NCBI RefSeq assembly: GCF_003751085.1
Contig: NZ_RJJY01000001.1
Coordinates: forward strand, 3,162,001 to 3,226,000
Origin: Micromonospora sp. Llam0
Lineage (GTDB): Bacteria > Actinomycetota > Actinomycetes > Mycobacteriales > Micromonosporaceae
DNA length: 64,000 bases
Reading direction: 5' to 3'
Shown: positions 33,500 to 42,796 of the stretch, in pieces
Numbering within the stretch: the first letter of the stretch is position 1
Layout: every line of letters starts with the position of its first letter
Notes under the pieces: generated by a model
What the model saw: the letters and a program-made list of their open reading frames with translations, nothing else
The model's database searches: none
What the model was told of the DNA's origin: nothing
Position numbers and translations under genes: made by a program

Positions 33500-35286
33500 G
33501 CCTCAATGAAGGGCAGCTCCCGAGAGAGCTGCGACCCCTTCACCATGACCCGGCCGGCGAGTCGGCTCTGGTGAAGCCTCAATGAAGGGCAGCTCCCGAG
33601 AGAGCTGCGACTGGGTGGCCCACACGAACCAGGAGCGGATGGCGCCGTGGCCTCAATGAAGGGCAGCTCCCGAGAGAGCTGCGACCCGGCATCCGCCAGC
33701 ACCCCGCCCTCCAGCGGCCAGCCTCCATGAAGGGCAGCTCCCGAGAGAGCTGCGACCCGCCCACCACGTCACAGAGGTTCACAACGCGTTCGGCAAGCCT
33801 CAATGAAGGGCAGCTCCCGAGAGAGCTGCGACCTCGTCCTCGGTCGGCATCACGGGCGGCCCCCTTCCGCCTCAATGAAGGGCAGCTCCCGAGAGAGCTG
33901 CGACTCGTTCCCGGAGGGCTGGAGAATCCGAGAGGCGGCGCCTCAATGAAGGGCAGCTCCCGAGAGAGCTGCGACTTCGCGTCGCCACATTCGCGCCTAC
34001 CGCCGATGGTGAGAGCCTCAATGAAGGGCAGCTCCCGAGAGAGCTGCGACCCCTGCCGGTACCGGCGGACCGCGGCGGCATATGCCTCAATGAAGGGCAG
34101 CTCCCGAGAGAGCTGCGACCTTCCGCCCGGCAACCAGGTCTCGGATGCGCCAGTGCGCCTCAATGAAGGGCAGCTCCCGAGAGAGCTGCGACCGGCTGTC
34201 CGACCGATTGCGCCGCCGCAGAATGTGTGGCCTCAATGAAGGGCAGCTCCCGAGAGAGCTGCGACCCGTACGGTCAAGAGCTGTTCATCCGGCGCGGTAT
34301 CGAGCCTCAATGAAGGGCAGCTCCCGAGAGAGCTGCGACTGGACATCATGTCCCGGTGACCTCCCGGCCTTACCGCCTCAATGAAGGGCAGCTCCCGAGA
34401 GAGCTGCGACGTGTCGAATGTGGGCACCAGGCCGGGAGAACCCCCGAAGCCTCAATGAAGGGCAGCTCCCGAGAGAGCTGCGACGAAGAAGATATCCGGG
34501 ATCGTGATCTGCATCGGGCCTCAATGAAGGGCAGCTCCCGAGAGAGCTGCGACTGTGAGCCAAATGAGCAATCTCGCAATCGACATCATGGCGCCTCAAT
34601 GAAGGGCAGCTCCCGAGAGAGCTGCGACTACCACGCGCCGAAGCGCACAGAATCCGGAGAGTGAAGCCTCAATGAAGGGCAGCTCCCGAGAGAGCTGCGA
34701 CCAAATCCAGTTTCATCCTTCACTTTGCTCGGGCCTATGCCTCAATGAAGGGCAGCTCCCGAGAGAGCTGCGACCCCGTAGGCGCGGCCATCGTCACGGC
34801 CGGACTCGACCACGCCTCAATGAAGGGCAGCTCCCGAGAGAGCTGCGACCCCGCTGTGACCTGCGGTGGAAACAAACTTCGCGAGGCCTCAATGAAGGGC
34901 AGCTCCCGAGAGAGCTGCGACCGGCTCGGGCTCGGGCGGCGAGGGTGCGCCAGCGGCCGATGCCTCAATGAAGGGCAGCTCCCGAGAGAGCTGCGACTAG
35001 GGCGCATGCCGGCACGCTCGGCCAGCTCGCGTTGAGCCTCAATGAAGGGCAGCTCCCGAGAGAGCTGCGACCCGTAGGTCCACAGCGACACCCCACCGCT
35101 GCCGGCGGTGCCTCAATGAAGGGCAGCTCCCGAGAGAGCTGCGACGACGCCGAGATGTTCGGCTGGGTTGCCAGCAGCAGGCCTCAATGAAGGGCAGCTC
35201 CCGAGAGAGCTGCGACTAGGTTGAGCATTCCGGCGCCGTCGACTGTGGCAGCCTCAATGAAGGGCAGCTCCCGAGAGAGCTGCGAC
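33500..35286 (-). CRISPR. CRISPR array 2: 25 repeats, 24 spacers
   Basis: There are 25 copies of a 36-base repeat identical to that of array 1 except at position 26 on the plus strand (CCGAGAGAG here, CCGAGGGAG there). In the transcript the change turns one G-C pair of the hairpin into a G-U wobble, so the stem survives. Spacers are 33-40 bases. The repeat at 33721 has CTCCATGA instead of CTCAATGA and lies fourth from the leader-distal end, as expected of old repeats. The array follows cas2 and the leader, all read leftwards. Confidence 0.98.
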
Positions 35287-35475
35287 TGGGTCCGAATCTT
35301 ACCCCTCCCGACCTGCGGTGGAGCGAGGGGTCCGCGAAGGGTCCGTCGACGGAGGGCCTCGCGACGCCCCGACAGCCGCTTTTATCCACTATAGAATGGC
35401 ATCTGAACAGGTAAAACAGCTCCGCGAAGGGTCCGCGCTCACGGCCGTCACGACGGACCCTTCGCGGCGGGTGAC
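35287..35475 (-). promoter_or_regulatory. Leader of CRISPR array 2
   Basis: AT-richer than the flanks and conserved with the array-1 leader. On the minus strand TTTTAC-N17-TATAGT (35388-35416) is a plausible promoter. CCGCGAAGGGTCCG occurs at 35332-35345 and as the left arm of a perfect inverted repeat at 35422-35467, between the cas2 stop and the promoter. New spacers should be added at 35286. Confidence 0.82.
35422..35467. terminator. Inverted repeat between cas2 and leader promoter 2
   Basis: The same 14-bp arms and the same 18-base loop, apart from one base, as at array 1. It is followed on the minus strand by AGCTGTTTTAC. It may end the cas operon transcript, or it may be a structural part of the leader. 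Confidence 0.5.
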
Positions 35476-35483
35476 GGGCGGGG

Positions 35484-35786
35484 CTACAGAATCGCGGGGC
35501 CGTGGCCGGTGATCGGCCGACCCTGGCCGATCACGTCGAGGGATCGGCTGGCGCGCTCTCGCAGCGTACCCAGGTCGCAGAACAGGATCGAATCCGTACC
35601 CTGGTTGATCATGTCGGTCAGCTCGGCCCGTAGCCGCAGGATCTTCGCCGGACGGGCATCCACGACAAACACGCTGTACTGGACGCGGTCGCCGTACGAT
35701 TCGAGCTTCTTGGCCACCCGCGTGCGGCGGACGTCGTCGGAAACGTCGTAGGCGATCAAATAACGCCGTACGTCGTCCAGGCTCAT
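35484..35786 (-). CDS. cas2: CRISPR-associated endonuclease Cas2
   Basis: A 100-residue Cas2: ferredoxin-fold start YLIAYDVSDDVRRTRVAKKL with the usual Asp, then YGDRVQYSVFVVDA and the C-terminal SRSLDVIGQGRPITG. It is the structural partner of Cas1 in spacer integration. The ATG overlaps the Cas4-Cas1 stop by 4 bases. It is the only intact cas2 in the window. Confidence 0.93.
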   Translation of the reverse strand: MSLDDVRRYLIAYDVSDDVRRTRVAKKLESYGDRVQYSVFVVDARPAKILRLRAELTDMINQGTDSILFCDLGTLRERASRSLDVIGQGRPITGHGPAIL

Positions 35787-37387
35787 CGGATCTTGATCCC
35801 CTCGTATCGGGGCTGCGTCCCGTCGATCACGCCGAGCACCAGGCGCGCCTGGATCTCCATCGCGCGCCGCCAGCTCACCTCGTAGCCGAAGATCGGGTGG
35901 CGGAACGTGCCGGTAACCCGGCGTTCGTAACCGGCGATGAGCGCTTTCCGTCCGTTCGCGCTGATCCGGGTGGTGCCGAGCACCGTTGTGAAGTCCCGGA
36001 CGCGGAGCTCGCCGTTGTTGAACGCGGTGATGACGACCGAGTCGGCGACGGCTGCCCGGAACTCCTCGACCAGGTCGAGAGCCAACGCCGGCTTGTTGCG
36101 GCCGGAGCTGTGCAGGAAGCCAGCGTGCGGGTCGAGCCCGCAGGCGACGACGGCCCGTAGGATGTCGGCGGTCAGCAGCCCGTAGCAGAGGTTCAACGCG
36201 GCGTTGATCGGATCGCGGGCTGGGCGTCGGGTCCGTACGGAGAAGGTCAGCTGCTCGGCCTCGACGACCTTCGGCCGGAACATAGTGAGGAACTGGGCGA
36301 AGTAACTGGCGGCGGCCTCACCTTCGATGCCGAACAGGTCCGTCAACGACAGCGCGTCGAGGGCTGCGCGTTGTAGCTCGCGCAGCCGGGTCACCGTGTC
36401 CGGGGCGTTGCCGTGCCGGCGCAGCAACGTCGCCTGGTTGGCGATCTTCGCGGTGACGAACTGTCGGGCCAGGTCGATGCGCCCGTTGTGGGAGGCGACG
36501 TGCTGCAGCAGCCGCGGGCCGCCGTTGGGCCCCTGCGCCGGCCGCGCCCAGCCGGTAACCCGGCCGGTGCTGGTGCACCACACCACGGACAGGCTGCGCC
36601 ACAGCACCTCCCTGATCAGGCCGCTGGACAGGTCGACGTTGCCGTGCACCACCAGGCCCTGCACGCGTTCGATCGGAAACGACCCAAGCTTCTCGCCGCT
36701 CTTGCTGACCTCGATCCGGCCTCGCTCGACGTACGCACGCGACCCCGGCGTGGTCAGGTGCAGGACCTGGGTGTCCGGGTCGGCGACGACGATCCGGCGG
36801 GTCACCGGCGCGAGCGGGCGTTCGTCGGGCAGGCAGACGCTGATGTGTGAGCAGCGGGAGCAGCGTCGGTCGTTCTCCAGCGGCGGCGGGGCCTGCTCGG
36901 CGTCCAGCGTACGCGCGGTTGCCGCCACCATCTCCCGGGCGGCCGCCACATCGGCCGGCGACAGGGTGATGTCGACCCGTACCCGGTGGTTGGTGAAGTA
37001 GACCGCCTGCCCGGCCACCGGGTAACCCATGTCTGCCAGCGCCCGAGCCTGGAGGGCGACCTGGATCCGCATCGGTTCGGTGACTTCCGGCCGGCGGCGC
37101 ACCGGGGTGGCCTTGTGTTCGACGACGGTCATCGCGGCGTCGTCGTCGAGCTCGACGGTGTCGCAGCGGCCGTACACCCCGAGGTCGTGACTGACCACGT
37201 CGACGGCCCGGTAGCGCCGGGACCGCGACCCGGTCGGGTCGTCGGCCGGGGTGTGGGCCTGGACGCCGACCTGCACCTGATGGGTGTCGGTCGACTCGCC
37301 GGCTGCTTCCAGCCAGGCCCGGCGTGGGCAGAACGCCTGGTGCGCCACCAGGCTGATCGGAAGCAGTTCCGGCGTCGTCATCGTCAT
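35783..37387 (-). CDS. cas4-cas1: Cas4-Cas1 fusion protein
   Basis: A 534-residue fusion typical of type I-G (I-U). The N-terminal Cas4 part has a Cys in QAFCPRRAWL near residue 20, nuclease motifs (RCDTVELDDDA, VVEHKATP) and the C-terminal iron-sulfur cysteines CSRCSHISVC near residues 185-195. The Cas1 integrase follows from about residue 215 (RIEVSKSGEKLGSFPIERVQ, ALNLCYGLLTADILRAV, DPHAGFLHSSGRNKPALALD). Cas4 selects protospacers by PAM and trims them. The start is the ATG at 37387, which overlaps the csb3 stop. Confidence 0.93.
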   Translation of the reverse strand: MTMTTPELLPISLVAHQAFCPRRAWLEAAGESTDTHQVQVGVQAHTPADDPTGSRSRRYRAVDVVSHDLGVYGRCDTVELDDDAAMTVVEHKATPVRRRPEVTEPMRIQVALQARALADMGYPVAGQAVYFTNHRVRVDITLSPADVAAAREMVAATARTLDAEQAPPPLENDRRCSRCSHISVCLPDERPLAPVTRRIVVADPDTQVLHLTTPGSRAYVERGRIEVSKSGEKLGSFPIERVQGLVVHGNVDLSSGLIREVLWRSLSVVWCTSTGRVTGWARPAQGPNGGPRLLQHVASHNGRIDLARQFVTAKIANQATLLRRHGNAPDTVTRLRELQRAALDALSLTDLFGIEGEAAASYFAQFLTMFRPKVVEAEQLTFSVRTRRPARDPINAALNLCYGLLTADILRAVVACGLDPHAGFLHSSGRNKPALALDLVEEFRAAVADSVVITAFNNGELRVRDFTTVLGTTRISANGRKALIAGYERRVTGTFRHPIFGYEVSWRRAMEIQARLVLGVIDGTQPRYEGIKIR

Positions 37388-38445
37388 CGTCTCGCGACGA
37401 GTGGCTTGTCGATCTTGATCGGCTCGCCGCGCATGGCACGGCGTTCGGGGGCGCTGTCGCTGCCGAACCGCTGCACCGGGAAGCGGATGACAGCGGTGAC
37501 GCCCCGGGCGGCCAACCATCCTCGGGCGGGCTCGCCATCGACCGGTTTACTCTCCGATGGCATGCCGGGCGCCTTCGGCGACAGTCCGGCCGCCGCGAAC
37601 CGGGCCAGCTGCCCGCTGGCGAGGACCGTCCGGTGCCGGGCCGTGCGCCACCGCCCGGTCCACACGGGTACGCAGAACCAGCCGCCCGTTGCCCGTCCGA
37701 GGTGGCCGGTGGTGGTGGCGGTCGCGTTGACCCGCTGTGCGATCGGAAACTGCGAGATGCCCCAGAGCGCGCACCAGGCCACCGCGTTGTCGGTCGGGCT
37801 GGGGGCGGCGAAGCCGGTCGGCGTACGGCTGTCGGGTTTGTCTTTGGCGATCTCGTCGCGGACCCGGCGGCCAGCCAGCCCGTCGGCGACCTCTTCGGCG
37901 GTACGGGCGGCGACCGCTGCGGCGAGGGGCCGGAGTCGGTTGCCGACGAACTCGGAGCCCTGGTTGCGGGGCTGCATTTCCAGCCGGCTGGCACCGTCGT
38001 CCTGCAGCCGGTCGCCTTTGCCGTTGCGGCTCCAGTAGGCCGGTTCGCCGAGTGCGGCGATCAGCTGCAGGTCGAGCATCGCCCGTGCGTCGGTGAGCTG
38101 GTCGAGCACCTGATGCCGGCGGTGCTGCAGGTCACGCCAGCCGTCCCCGGTGGTGATGACGCTGATCCGAGGGCTCATCAGGGCTCGCTGTTCGCCGGCG
38201 CGCAGCTGCCGGCTGGGCCAGGCGTCCGGGTCGTCGTGGCGGGCGGCGTGCCGGCGGACGATCTCGCCGATCGCCTCCAGGCTGGCCTCCGGTGCGCTGA
38301 GCACCGGGCGAGAGTTCATGCCGGGCGTCCAGGAGAGCCGGACGTCGTCGAGGCCGGCGTCCTCGGCGATGGCGGCGAACCCGTACAGCGTCATGTGCGA
38401 CAACATCGTGTACGGGTCGGCGTGTGACAGTACGAAGTCGGTCAT
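37384..38445 (-). CDS. csb3: Csb3 (Cas8-like) subunit of type I-G
   Basis: A 353-residue protein matching Csb3 by operon place, size and the start FVLSHADPYTMLSHMTLYGF. It also has WFCVPVWTGRW in the middle and a basic tail. In type I-G it stands where the large subunit (Cas8u2) is expected and should help recognise the target DNA. I chose the ATG at 38445, overlapping the cas3 stop by 4 bases; the longer open frame lies inside cas3. Confidence 0.75.
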   Translation of the reverse strand: MTDFVLSHADPYTMLSHMTLYGFAAIAEDAGLDDVRLSWTPGMNSRPVLSAPEASLEAIGEIVRRHAARHDDPDAWPSRQLRAGEQRALMSPRISVITTGDGWRDLQHRRHQVLDQLTDARAMLDLQLIAALGEPAYWSRNGKGDRLQDDGASRLEMQPRNQGSEFVGNRLRPLAAAVAARTAEEVADGLAGRRVRDEIAKDKPDSRTPTGFAAPSPTDNAVAWCALWGISQFPIAQRVNATATTTGHLGRATGGWFCVPVWTGRWRTARHRTVLASGQLARFAAAGLSPKAPGMPSESKPVDGEPARGWLAARGVTAVIRFPVQRFGSDSAPERRAMRGEPIKIDKPLVARR

Positions 38446-41273
38446 GATCCCTCCGCGGAGACCTGCCCGTCGGCGGCACGGAGCAGCGCTTCCAGGTAGG
38501 CGCAGCCCCACACCCCCCAACGGCGATGGGTGCGTTCGATCAGTTCGTCCCACCGGCCCTCGTCGAACAGGTCCTCGGCGGTAGCGTCGACAGCGCCGAC
38601 GAGCTGCCCGGCGGTGTGCGGGAAGCCGTGCCGGCCGTGTCCGTGGCTGGTGCCGACCAGCCGGACGATCAGCTCCCGACTTGCATCGTCCTGTGTCGAC
38701 AGCTGCAGCCATGCTCGGACCACGGAGAGCTGTTCGTGGCGCCATCCGGTCGGCAGTCCTGATTCCTTCAGCAGCTTCCGGTCCCGTCGCGCGTCCCGTA
38801 GCGGCTCGGCCGGGTCGGCGTTGAGCCGCCTTTGGAAGCGTTCATCCGATTTGCCGTCGTCGTGGTGCAGGCCGGCCAGCCTCAGCACCGCCACCAGCTC
38901 GGCGGGAAGGCCGAGCCGGTCGGCGACTGTTTCGGCGCGGTCGGCGACGGCGTCGGCGTGCCGATGCAACAGCACCCTGCGACGGCGCGGGGTCCAGCTC
39001 TGGCGCAACTCGTCGTCATCGGTGGCCTTCCGCAGGTCGACGACGATGAGTCGGGCAAGTTCCGGCTTGCCGTCGTCGGATTCCTGCCAGTGCGGAATCA
39101 CCTCGGCCCCGGCCCGTTCGGTCTCCGGCCGATCGAGCAGGGCCGCCGCCGCGACCACCATCGGCTGCGGTGTCAGCTTGTCGCGGTGTACCCGCAGCAG
39201 CTGGGCGATCTCCGTCGGTTCCAGTTCGGCGGCACCTGGAGTGTCCGGGTCGTCCTGGTCGACGACGGTGGCGGCGACGGCGTCGAGGAACCGGCGGTGC
39301 CCGGCGGTGTCCCCTTCGATCCGGAGTACCACCTCGCCGGCTTTCGGCTCGCCGAGGGCGTCGAGCACGTCGTCGACCCGTTCGGTGCCGGCCGGGTCGA
39401 CGACCTTGGAGGTGAACAGCGCAGTGGTGTCGTCGAGGACGAGTATGTCGCCGGGGCGAATCCGGTCGTCGACGGTCAGCGGGCGCGGCGCGGGATCCGT
39501 GGGTCGGACCAGCATCGGTACGGGCACCGGGTCCGGACCGGCCTTGGCCGCTGCCTCCGCCAGTTCCTTCAGCCGGTCCCAGATCCTGGTCGCCAGCCTG
39601 ATCGACACCGGGAAGACCTCGTGCGGGCGGGGCGGCAGCGCCTCGATCAGCTTGACGGCGTCGGCGGTGTCGGCCGGCAGCGCCCGCCGGACGACGATGC
39701 CGAACTCGTGGTCGGCTGCGTCGAGGTCGTCGGAGAGCCACAGGTCGAGGTCGTCCTGCGCGGCGGCAGCGAGGTCGTCGCTGGTCCGAGCAAGGTGCCA
39801 CGCTTGCGCCAGCTCCAGCCGTTGCAGCAGGTCCCGCCGCAGCGCCGGGGCCGGCGGCCGGGGGTCGCGCAGCGCCCACGGGGCGAGGCCCGCCGGGTCT
39901 ACGGCCCGCCCGGCCAGCCAGGCGAGCGCCGCCGACAGGTCGTCCCGCTGGTACGGCCCGTACTGGGCCGCGTCGGGCAACTCGTCGGCCGGCACCAGCA
40001 CGCTGATCTCGGTGACGGGACGGACGCCGAGCCGGTTGACCCGGCCGGCTCGCTGGGCGAGCGCCCCACCGGGTGCCAGCTCGGTCACGGCCGCCGCCAG
40101 ATCCAGGTCTACACCGACTTCGAGACTCTGGGTGCTGACCAGGACGTCGACCTTCGGATCGCCGCCGAGGCTGAGCAGGTTCGACGCGGGCGGCCGCAAC
40201 CGGTCCACGTCGTACGGCCGCAGCCGGCCGCAGATCAACTCGACGGTCAGGTCCCGGGCGCGCAGTTCGGCGGCGACGGCGGCGGCGACCGCGACGGTGT
40301 TGACGAAACAGCCGACTGTCGTGCCGTACGCGTCACCCGACCGTACTGCCTCACGTAGCCGTACCGCCTCGTCGGCCAGCGCCGCGACGCCCGCCTTGAA
40401 GGCCGGGCCGCTGCGTGGGATCGGCCAGGCCGGGATCGGCCGCAGGGTCACCGGCTTCGGGCTGGTCAGCCGCTGCCGCAGCGGCGCGTCCACGGCCAGG
40501 TCGTCGGTTTCGACGCCGACGGCCACCCCGGCGTCGGCGTGCGGCGTGGCGGTGGTCTCGACGACCTGCAGCACCGGTACGCCGAGTGGTTCGTCGGTGA
40601 CGGCGGCCAGTTCGGCGACCCGCCGGGCGGTGGTCACCAACTGCCGGGACAGGTGTGCCTCGTCGACGACGGCGACCGTGTCGTATGCGAGCAGCCCGGC
40701 TTCCCGTGGCCGGGCCTGTGCCCGCGATCCGTAGCCGGCGAGCAGCAGCCGTGACCCCCACATGTCGGGGGTGGCACAGAGCACCGCCGCACCGACCGGT
40801 TCGTCCAGCCAGGACCGCGACGGTGGCGCGCCGCCGCGCAGCAACGCCACCGTCAGCGGGCTCGCCGCCGGGTCACCGCCCCGCCCGCCGCGCCCGGTGG
40901 CCCCGGTACGCAGCGAGTCGAGCGCGGCGGCGACCCGGGCCAGCACGGTCCGGCTGTCGCCTCGGGCGGCCGCCAGCAGCCCGGCGATCGCCGTCGCGTG
41001 TTGGTGCTGGTCGTCGACGAGTGCCCGGCGGTCGACGACCAGCGCGAGCCGGCGCGGTACCCGTACCGGGTGGCCGGCGGCCATCATCGCCACCGCGAAC
41101 ACGTGCACGTCGATGACGCTGGTCTTGCCGGCCCCGGTCGGCGCGACCAGCTGGTCCGGCCAGCGGCCGGTGGCCAGCAGGTGGTCGAGCAGCCGCTCCT
41201 GCCAGCGGAACGGCTGCTGTCCGGTGCGGACGGCGGCGAAGAAGGCGCCGAAGTCGGCGCGCTCGACGCTCAC
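38442..41273 (-). CDS. cas3: Cas3 helicase-nuclease, helicase first and HD domain last (type I-G)
   Basis: A 943-residue Cas3. The superfamily 2 helicase comes first: Walker A VAPTGAGKTS (residues 43-52), VVDEAH near residue 203, and a helicase C block with STQSLEVGVDLDL and QRAGRVNRLG. The HD nuclease is at the C-terminus: HRHADAVADRAE, then LHHDDGKSDERF around residue 805 and TSHGHGRHGF. This helicase-HD order is usual for I-G. It degrades DNA after Cascade binding. It overlaps both neighbours by 4 bases. Confidence 0.92.
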   Translation of the reverse strand: MSVERADFGAFFAAVRTGQQPFRWQERLLDHLLATGRWPDQLVAPTGAGKTSVIDVHVFAVAMMAAGHPVRVPRRLALVVDRRALVDDQHQHATAIAGLLAAARGDSRTVLARVAAALDSLRTGATGRGGRGGDPAASPLTVALLRGGAPPSRSWLDEPVGAAVLCATPDMWGSRLLLAGYGSRAQARPREAGLLAYDTVAVVDEAHLSRQLVTTARRVAELAAVTDEPLGVPVLQVVETTATPHADAGVAVGVETDDLAVDAPLRQRLTSPKPVTLRPIPAWPIPRSGPAFKAGVAALADEAVRLREAVRSGDAYGTTVGCFVNTVAVAAAVAAELRARDLTVELICGRLRPYDVDRLRPPASNLLSLGGDPKVDVLVSTQSLEVGVDLDLAAAVTELAPGGALAQRAGRVNRLGVRPVTEISVLVPADELPDAAQYGPYQRDDLSAALAWLAGRAVDPAGLAPWALRDPRPPAPALRRDLLQRLELAQAWHLARTSDDLAAAAQDDLDLWLSDDLDAADHEFGIVVRRALPADTADAVKLIEALPPRPHEVFPVSIRLATRIWDRLKELAEAAAKAGPDPVPVPMLVRPTDPAPRPLTVDDRIRPGDILVLDDTTALFTSKVVDPAGTERVDDVLDALGEPKAGEVVLRIEGDTAGHRRFLDAVAATVVDQDDPDTPGAAELEPTEIAQLLRVHRDKLTPQPMVVAAAALLDRPETERAGAEVIPHWQESDDGKPELARLIVVDLRKATDDDELRQSWTPRRRRVLLHRHADAVADRAETVADRLGLPAELVAVLRLAGLHHDDGKSDERFQRRLNADPAEPLRDARRDRKLLKESGLPTGWRHEQLSVVRAWLQLSTQDDASRELIVRLVGTSHGHGRHGFPHTAGQLVGAVDATAEDLFDEGRWDELIERTHRRWGVWGCAYLEALLRAADGQVSAEGS

Positions 41274-42796
41274 CGGGCCAGCCGGCGGGCGATGGACTCC
41301 GGCAGGTCCCGGGGCACCAGCAGGCCGCCGCCGAGGTGCCGGCTCTGCCCAATGGCGGCGATCGTCCGAGGCCCGGTGAGGTTGCCCAGGTTGAGCACCG
41401 CCCGGTACGGCTGGATCAGCGTGTCACTGTGGACCTTGTGCACGTACCGGCCGACGTCGCCGTCCATCACCCGTACCGCTGATTCGACCCGGACCCCGCG
41501 CGCGGACGCCGCCCGCGCCAACGCCTGGTAGCGGGCCTCGCCCCGCTCCGGCACCTTCTCGAACTCGTCGCGCCACACCAAAGCGACCGACAACGCTGCG
41601 GCGTCGGCGAGGGACCAGTCGCGGACGCGGACGCGCGGCGGCCGGCTGTCGGGTACGGCGACCGGGTCGGTCTGCCACCACCGCTGGGTGCCGGCGGCCG
41701 GCTCGGGCCAGAACTCGTCGGCCGCGACCTCGACCGGCGGTTTGACACCGAACGGGCCGGCGGAGACCTTGACCTGCCGCAGGTGGTGCGCGGCCATCCG
41801 GATCAGGGTCAGGTCGATGTCGTCGGCGTCGCGGGGCAGCAGCAGCGCCATCGCGCTGCCGTCGACGTGCGGCGCGTCCGGGCCGAGGAACTGGATGGCG
41901 CACCGGTTCGCCGGCTGCGGCACGTTGTCGCCGTACGCGCCGGTGAGGATCGCGGGCGCGCCGTCGCCGACGAGCGAGACCAACGCCCGGTGTACGGCGA
42001 CCGCGTACCGCACCCGCAGCTGTGGCGGGACCGGCCCGGCCATACCGAACAGCAGCACCGACGTCCATGGTGTCGGTGGGGGCGGCTCCTCCGCGCGGGC
42101 GTACCGGCCGAGTTCGACGCCGGCGGTCACGATCGGCGGCGCGACCGTCTTCTCGCTGGAGCGGTGCGCGTCGGACTTGAGCGGCGGCACGGCCGTCGAC
42201 TCCCGGTGCGCCGCTTCCAGAGCGTCGGACCGGCCGGCGACGGCTACCGCCAGGTCGAGGCCGTCGCCGGTGAACAGGTCGGCGTCGGGGTCGAGGCGGT
42301 GCGTCGGATCGGCCTCGGCGACGACGAGCCGCACCGGTGACTCGGTCGTGCCGAGGTAGGGCACCTCGGGGCAGAGCGCGGTCAGCGCGGCGGCGACCGG
42401 CTCCGGCGGCGGCTGCTCCCACGTCCATGCGTACCGTCCGGTCACCGCGACACCGGTCACCGCCGGCTTGCCGACCAGCTTGTCCGACAGCGGGCCGCGG
42501 CCTTCCTTGACGATCAAACCCTCCTGCCGGTACGCCGTCGCGCCACCGCCGTTGGGCAGCGTCTGTGGCACGGCGATGCCGTCCGGCGGGTTGGCCTCCA
42601 GCCAGCGCAGCGCCTCCCGGTCGATGTCGCAGGGCTGCAGGCTGTCGCCGTCGGGGACCGCCCGCACGCCTTGGGCGGCAGCGCAGAGCAGGGCGGCGTG
42701 CAGCCGGGCCGGCGACGGCAGCGGGTCGAGCTCACCGCTGCCGACGTGCCCCTTGTAGACGCCGAGGACCGGTTCGGCGACGATCGCGAAGCTCAC
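41270..42796 (-). CDS. csb2: Csb2: Cas5-Cas6 fusion of type I-G
   Basis: A 508-residue Csb2 (GSU0054-like). The N-terminal Cas5 part has YKGHVGSGELDPLPSPARLH. The C-terminal RAMP part (FGVKPPVEVAADEFWP, then HLGGGLLVPRD as a Gly-rich loop) is the expected Cas6 ribonuclease. It should cut the repeat hairpin and stay on the crRNA 5' handle. It is the only Cas6-type enzyme in the window, so it probably processes both arrays. Confidence 0.82.
   Translation of the reverse strand: MSFAIVAEPVLGVYKGHVGSGELDPLPSPARLHAALLCAAAQGVRAVPDGDSLQPCDIDREALRWLEANPPDGIAVPQTLPNGGGATAYRQEGLIVKEGRGPLSDKLVGKPAVTGVAVTGRYAWTWEQPPPEPVAAALTALCPEVPYLGTTESPVRLVVAEADPTHRLDPDADLFTGDGLDLAVAVAGRSDALEAAHRESTAVPPLKSDAHRSSEKTVAPPIVTAGVELGRYARAEEPPPPTPWTSVLLFGMAGPVPPQLRVRYAVAVHRALVSLVGDGAPAILTGAYGDNVPQPANRCAIQFLGPDAPHVDGSAMALLLPRDADDIDLTLIRMAAHHLRQVKVSAGPFGVKPPVEVAADEFWPEPAAGTQRWWQTDPVAVPDSRPPRVRVRDWSLADAAALSVALVWRDEFEKVPERGEARYQALARAASARGVRVESAVRVMDGDVGRYVHKVHSDTLIQPYRAVLNLGNLTGPRTIAAIGQSRHLGGGLLVPRDLPESIARRLAR

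Noticed and set aside
36318..37994. A 558-residue minus-strand open frame overlapping cas4-cas1 and csb3
   Set aside because: Out of frame with both; contains no motif and is Pro/Arg-rich.
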